Source of the DNA: CAYTGR01 sp964437445
Lineage (GTDB): Bacteria > Chloroflexota > Anaerolineae > B4-G1 > SLSP01
Assembly: GCA_964437445.1 (NCBI GenBank)
Contig: CAYTGR010000051.1
Location: forward strand, 1-32,745
Reading direction: 5' to 3'
DNA length: 32,745 nt
The position numbers and the translations under genes are program-made. How positions within the stretch are numbered: the stretch's first letter is position 1; every line of letters begins with the position of its first letter. Below are positions 29,134 to 32,745 of the stretch, one piece after another. Under the pieces are notes generated by a model that was not told the origin of the DNA, did no database searches, and saw nothing but the letters and a program-made list of their open reading frames with translations.

Positions 29134-30348
29134 ATGAACAGCAAGGGCAGAGTGGCAAGGAACCGCTGGGAGCTGGTGGTGTGGAGTATCCTGGTATTGC
29201 TGGCGCTGGCGGGCTTTGCGTACCGCGTCTGGGCGGCGCCAACCATGCCCATACCGGCCACGCCGGCCGGATTGCAGACGACGCCGGTCCCACCGGCTGT
29301 GCCCCCCGGTCTGCAAGCGACAACGGTGCAGCCGGCCGGCGCTATGGCCGGTGCCGTGACCCCCGGCGTTGTTTCCTATCAAGGCACGTTGACGGATGCC
29401 TCTGGCAAGCCGCTCAACGGGACCATCAACATGACTTTCCGGCTGTACGCCGCGCCGACGGGGGGGACGGCCGTATGGACGGAGGCCCACACTGGCGCGA
29501 ATGCTGTCCCGGTAAGCAATGGCCTCTTCAACGTGCTACTGGGCAGCCTCACGCCGATCCCGTCCGAGGTGTGGAGCAATGCCACGCTCTACCTGGGGGT
29601 GCAGGTTGGCAGCGATGCGGAGATGACGCCCAGAGAGCTGGTGGGAGGTGTGCCCGTTGCACAAGCGGCTGGGGTAGCACAAGATCTACTTGTCGGGCAG
29701 AATTTGCAAATGAACCTCCATGAGCTGGATTATGGCACAGTTGCTCCTGGCAATTATACAACTTTATTGTGGTTATATGGTTATCCAGGTTGGGACTATG
29801 CCGAAATTGCAGCAAGTTACCCCGTGACTGATTCTATGGAACTTCAAATTACAGTTGGTGATAATGTTGATGATCGTATTTATATAGGGGGGAACAAAAC
29901 AATTCCATGGGGGGAACCCGGAGGTTTGACTGTGTATGGCAATGGAAATGCGCATCTGGATGGGGCATTATCTTCAGGGGCTTTTGTTGAAAACAACTTA
30001 CAGACACCCAGTGAGCTTGCCAGTCCGCGCATTGATTATTTCTCTCAAGGCGATCTGCTCTGCTGGGACATTGAAACCGAGCGGCTGGCAAAATGCGCTG
30101 AAGCAGCGACGTTCCTTGTGCAGGCGGTGGCCGACGCAAACGGCAAGCCCATTGTGCTGGGTGCTGAGCCGGTCAAGGTGCTGGGCCCGGTGGCCGTGGG
30201 GGATCTGTTGGTGGCCTCGGGGGTGCCGGGGTATGCGATGGCCTGGCACGGTACAGAGCGCCCGCCGGCCGGGGCGGTGATCGCACAGGCCCTGGCTGCG
30301 TTTGAGGGCGAGCAGGGGCTGGTCAAGGCGATGATTCGGAAGTTCTAA
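29134..30348 (+). CDS. Exported protein with surface-structure modules
   Basis: A 404-residue protein with an N-terminal hydrophobic segment (about 12-33, LVVWSILVLLALAGFAYRVW) serving as signal or anchor, then a Pro-rich spacer. The next module is VSYQGTLTDASGKPLNGTIN followed by MTFRLYAAPTGG, which occurs widely in secreted bacterial proteins ahead of tail-fibre-like or autotransporter-like ends. The C-terminus (VLGPVAVGDLLVASGVPGYA and GAVIAQALAAFEGEQGLVKA) resembles the closing beta module of such proteins. The middle (about 190-310) is unrecognised and encoded by AT-richer DNA. ACAGGAGGAGG precedes the ATG. It is followed after 36 bases by the CHAP protein gene, so both are co-expressed. 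Confidence 0.75.
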   Translation: MNSKGRVARNRWELVVWSILVLLALAGFAYRVWAAPTMPIPATPAGLQTTPVPPAVPPGLQATTVQPAGAMAGAVTPGVVSYQGTLTDASGKPLNGTINMTFRLYAAPTGGTAVWTEAHTGANAVPVSNGLFNVLLGSLTPIPSEVWSNATLYLGVQVGSDAEMTPRELVGGVPVAQAAGVAQDLLVGQNLQMNLHELDYGTVAPGNYTTLLWLYGYPGWDYAEIAASYPVTDSMELQITVGDNVDDRIYIGGNKTIPWGEPGGLTVYGNGNAHLDGALSSGAFVENNLQTPSELASPRIDYFSQGDLLCWDIETERLAKCAEAATFLVQAVADANGKPIVLGAEPVKVLGPVAVGDLLVASGVPGYAMAWHGTERPPAGAVIAQALAAFEGEQGLVKAMIRKF

Positions 30349-30384
30349 GGGAACTTGATTCAGGAGGAGCACAGGAGGTGCACG

Positions 30385-32712
30385 ATGGACAAAAAACGCT
30401 TGATCTTGATCACGATTCTAAGTGTAGTTTGTGCCATGCTGTTGTTACCGTGGCAGTCAATTGCAGCGGTGAGGGCGCAAACGTCGCTGAACCAAGTAAT
30501 ACTTTCCATGGATGGTGTTGAACTTCACCTTACTACACCCCTTTTGCCTGCGCCGTTCATTGAGCCTGAGCCTGATAATGCTATACAGGTGGCTTCAGCG
30601 GTGCGGTGGAATAATTTTCAAGAAATTTCGATTACAGCGGTGCCTTTCGGCACACGTCCGCCTACTGAGGGCTTACCGGTCGCCCAACCTGGCATGGAGC
30701 AGACGTATCGCACGCTTCTTCAAGAATACCGTCAACAGCAAGGCGGGGAGCCACAAGTTGGCCCACGGGCAGTTCTGTTTGACAGAACAATTCAAAGCAC
30801 CGTCAGTATTGTCAACCTTCATATTGATGGAAACGTGGCACAGCCCGTAGAGATTGTTGAATGGGTCGTTGAGGCCGGGCCACGGTTGTGGATTGTACGG
30901 GTTAGCCAAAAGTATGAGGGTTCGTCCCAGTCACCCCGCGACATCAGCAAACGAATTGAGAATTTAAGCACCCTTGACTTGAGTAGTCCTGATCTCAATC
31001 GGCCTTCAACTAGCCTGCTGATGGCGGCAAACACTGACAAGTCCCAATCAGAGCAAGCGCTTTTATCACCAACTGATTTACCATTCCCATCGTGGTGGAA
31101 TGGCGACTGCGATACCAATAACTACTATGCCAAAGCCGGCATTTGGGCTTATCCCTTGGGCGGTGCATTTCAGGGTCTTAAGGCGTGTGGCCCACGGCCC
31201 TATTTTGATGGTGCCCCGGACGTATTGGTGCATTTTTTCCCGGATGCATGGGGAGAGTATGAGTGGGAATGCGTTGAACTGAGCATGCGATACTTATATC
31301 TTGCTTTTGGGGTTGCACCCTATAGCGCAAATGGGAGCGGGGTAGTGTGGAATTACTCCGGTTCACGGCTAATAAAGATCACAAATGGGACCGCTGGCAA
31401 AGCACCTAAAGCTGGCGATGTACTTAGCTATAACATCACAGCACCATATGGACATACTTCAGTGGTTGTTTCATCCAATGTCGACGCGAATGGCAACGGA
31501 TCAATTGGTGTTCTTGAACAAAACGGTTCAGCGAATGGATATCGCACGCATAATGTGGCGAACTGGTCTGTTCAAAGTAGTCAGGATATTAGTGGTTGGT
31601 TGCATGATCCTCAAAGTGATGATACTACTGCGCCGACCATTGCTGTCACCCAGCAACCTGCTACTGGACAGTGGTATAACACCGATCAAACCATTGTTTT
31701 CACCATCAGTGACGCCGGCTCCGGCGTGCGCGGCTACAAAGTTGCCTGGGACCAGAACCCGCCTGGCGGCAGTGAGATCGCTGGTGCTTCTGGCTCGGTC
31801 AATCTTAGCGGGGCCGGACAAGGACAACATACACTGTATATCCAAGCCTGGGACAATGTCGGCAATGCTTCTACTGTTACTGCCATCGGTTGGTTTGGGT
31901 ATGACACCGTCGCGCCCGCGGCGCCGACGCAGGCGGCTGCCGGCTGTGCGGCGCAGAGCAACGTGTGGCAGAACAGTTGCGCTGACCCCAGCTTCACCTT
32001 CAGCGGCGCGAGCGATGCCACCAGCGGCATCGCCGGCTACCAGCTCTACTGGGGCAGCGATCCCAACGGCACCTCCGACTACTGGACGGGCAGCGCCGCC
32101 TTTGACCCCGGCGCGCCCGGTGAGGGGACCTACTACTTCCGCGCTCGCGCCAAAGATAACGCCGGGCACTGGAGCGGCTGGGTGACGCTGTTCACCTTCC
32201 GCTACGATGCCACGGCGCCCACCGGCGCGGTGACCATCAACCAGAACGCAAGTGTCACCTATGCCACGTTAGTGCGGCTCTTCCCAAGCGGCAGCGACGC
32301 GCTCAGCGGCCCTGACAGGGTGCGCTTCCGCGATGCCGGGGGGGCGTGGAGCGCCTGGGTGCCCTTGGGCACAACACTCTGGCAGTTGCCCGGCCCGACG
32401 GGGCAGACCTTCAGCGTGGAGATGCAGGTCCGCGACCGGGCGGGGAACGAATCGGCGGTCTATGCGGATAACATCGCGCTCAACATCTACCCGGCGCGGC
32501 CGGCGTCGGCAGGGTATCGGCTGACGCGGAGCACGTGGGGGGCGGCGGCGGTGGAGCGGGCGTCGGCGGGGTACCGGCTGCTGAGCACCTTAGGGCAGCC
32601 CTCCCTGATCGGAAGCCTGACGAGCAGCTCGTACCGGCTCACGTCGGGCTACTGGGCGGGCTACCGGCCGGTGCAGCGGGTCTACCTGCCGTTGGTTCTG
32701 CGCAACCGTTGA
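30385..32712 (+). CDS. Secreted CHAP-domain protein with Ig-like modules and YLPLVL tail
   Basis: A 775-residue exported protein. A signal peptide (about 1-31) is followed by an unrecognised N-terminal region (35-230). The next part is a CHAP-type amidase/peptidase domain (about 238-408) with candidate catalytic Cys296 in YEWECVELSMRYLY, His357 in YGHTSVVV and Glu378/Asn380 in GVLEQNGS. At least two Ig-like modules of the DTTAPTI / SDAGSGVRGY / AWDNVGN kind follow, then a repeated SAGYRL motif, and the end YRPVQRVYLPLVLRNR. CHAP enzymes hydrolyse peptidoglycan cross-bridges or glutathionyl-spermidine. The Ig modules and tail indicate surface display. AGGAGGTG precedes the ATG at 30385. The first two thirds are AT-richer than the last third. 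Confidence 0.85.
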   Translation: MDKKRLILITILSVVCAMLLLPWQSIAAVRAQTSLNQVILSMDGVELHLTTPLLPAPFIEPEPDNAIQVASAVRWNNFQEISITAVPFGTRPPTEGLPVAQPGMEQTYRTLLQEYRQQQGGEPQVGPRAVLFDRTIQSTVSIVNLHIDGNVAQPVEIVEWVVEAGPRLWIVRVSQKYEGSSQSPRDISKRIENLSTLDLSSPDLNRPSTSLLMAANTDKSQSEQALLSPTDLPFPSWWNGDCDTNNYYAKAGIWAYPLGGAFQGLKACGPRPYFDGAPDVLVHFFPDAWGEYEWECVELSMRYLYLAFGVAPYSANGSGVVWNYSGSRLIKITNGTAGKAPKAGDVLSYNITAPYGHTSVVVSSNVDANGNGSIGVLEQNGSANGYRTHNVANWSVQSSQDISGWLHDPQSDDTTAPTIAVTQQPATGQWYNTDQTIVFTISDAGSGVRGYKVAWDQNPPGGSEIAGASGSVNLSGAGQGQHTLYIQAWDNVGNASTVTAIGWFGYDTVAPAAPTQAAAGCAAQSNVWQNSCADPSFTFSGASDATSGIAGYQLYWGSDPNGTSDYWTGSAAFDPGAPGEGTYYFRARAKDNAGHWSGWVTLFTFRYDATAPTGAVTINQNASVTYATLVRLFPSGSDALSGPDRVRFRDAGGAWSAWVPLGTTLWQLPGPTGQTFSVEMQVRDRAGNESAVYADNIALNIYPARPASAGYRLTRSTWGAAAVERASAGYRLLSTLGQPSLIGSLTSSSYRLTSGYWAGYRPVQRVYLPLVLRNR

Positions 32713-32725
32713 GGACGCGGGAAGA

Positions 32726-32742
32726 AAGGATGAAGGCGGAAG
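32726..32742. repeat. Dispersed short repeat, family C
   Basis: AAGGATGAAGGCGGAAG matches the reverse complement of 7252-7268 with one mismatch. It starts 13 bases beyond the CHAP gene stop and probably continues past the window edge. Confidence 0.5.
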
Positions 32743-32745
32743 GAT

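Noticed and set aside
30773..30789. GTTCTGT-TTG-ACAGAAC palindrome resembling the GbsR operator
   Set aside because: It lies deep inside the CHAP gene coding sequence, has a 3-base instead of a 4-base centre, and no promoter is near; probably chance, though noted for the operator search.

Overview
The window is a GC-rich bacterial scaffold piece, most likely from a Chloroflexota member (Anaerolineae or Caldilineae type). This assignment is an inference. It rests on the mix of large secreted proteins ending in a YLPLVL-type tail, a stand-alone NB-ARC protein next to a TPR protein, a ruvX-mltG block preceded by a membrane-anchored baseplate-J-domain protein, a SIMPL lipoprotein, and short dispersed intergenic repeats in several spacers. 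A 100-N scaffold gap (7368-7467) with duplicated flanks shows this is a draft or metagenome assembly.

Layout. (1) 1-4964, minus strand: a xenobiotic/ribosome-stress set. It holds a GyrI-like small-molecule-binding protein, a transglutaminase-like protein, a nitroreductase, an MFS exporter and the ribosome-biogenesis GTPase RsgA. The rsgA-MFS pair is preceded by a strong promoter, a 25-codon leader ORF with a near-perfect Shine-Dalgarno, and two mutually exclusive hairpins, the second ending in eight U. This is the most striking regulatory structure in the window. (2) 4965-5417: gene-free, carrying two kinds of dispersed hairpin repeat. (3) 5418-9353, plus strand: ABC-2 type exporter (ATPase and permease) followed by a DesK/LiaS-like histidine kinase and NarL-type response regulator; then tRNA-Gly(CCC) at 9494-9565 with its own promoter. 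(4) 9634-18662, minus strand: a long run of about ten genes headed by a GbsR/MarR-type regulator with a palindromic operator over its -35 box. It contains an ICMT-like membrane methyltransferase, five soluble or anchored SAM methyltransferases, a divergent P-type II cation ATPase, an ATC-hydrolase-family protein and the 3' remnant of a short-chain dehydrogenase. I know of no described system with this composition. (5) 18742-19606: repeat-rich spacer with a 46-residue single-span membrane protein. (6) 19782-21454, plus strand: small membrane protein and an MGDG-synthase-type glycosyltransferase. (7) 21522-25590, minus strand: MltG, RuvX, baseplate-J-domain membrane protein and SIMPL lipoprotein. 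(8) 25822-28972, minus strand: TPR protein and NB-ARC STAND ATPase, which look like a split STAND receptor, with an 11-bp-periodic direct repeat in front. (9) 29134-32712, plus strand: two exported proteins, the second with a CHAP amidase domain, Ig-like modules and a YLPLVL tail; both have AT-richer internal segments.

The genes suggest a cell-envelope and drug-stress neighbourhood: exporters, envelope-sensing two-component control, lipid or small-molecule methylation, glycolipid synthesis and peptidoglycan enzymes. All functional statements come from reading motifs by eye; no database search was possible.
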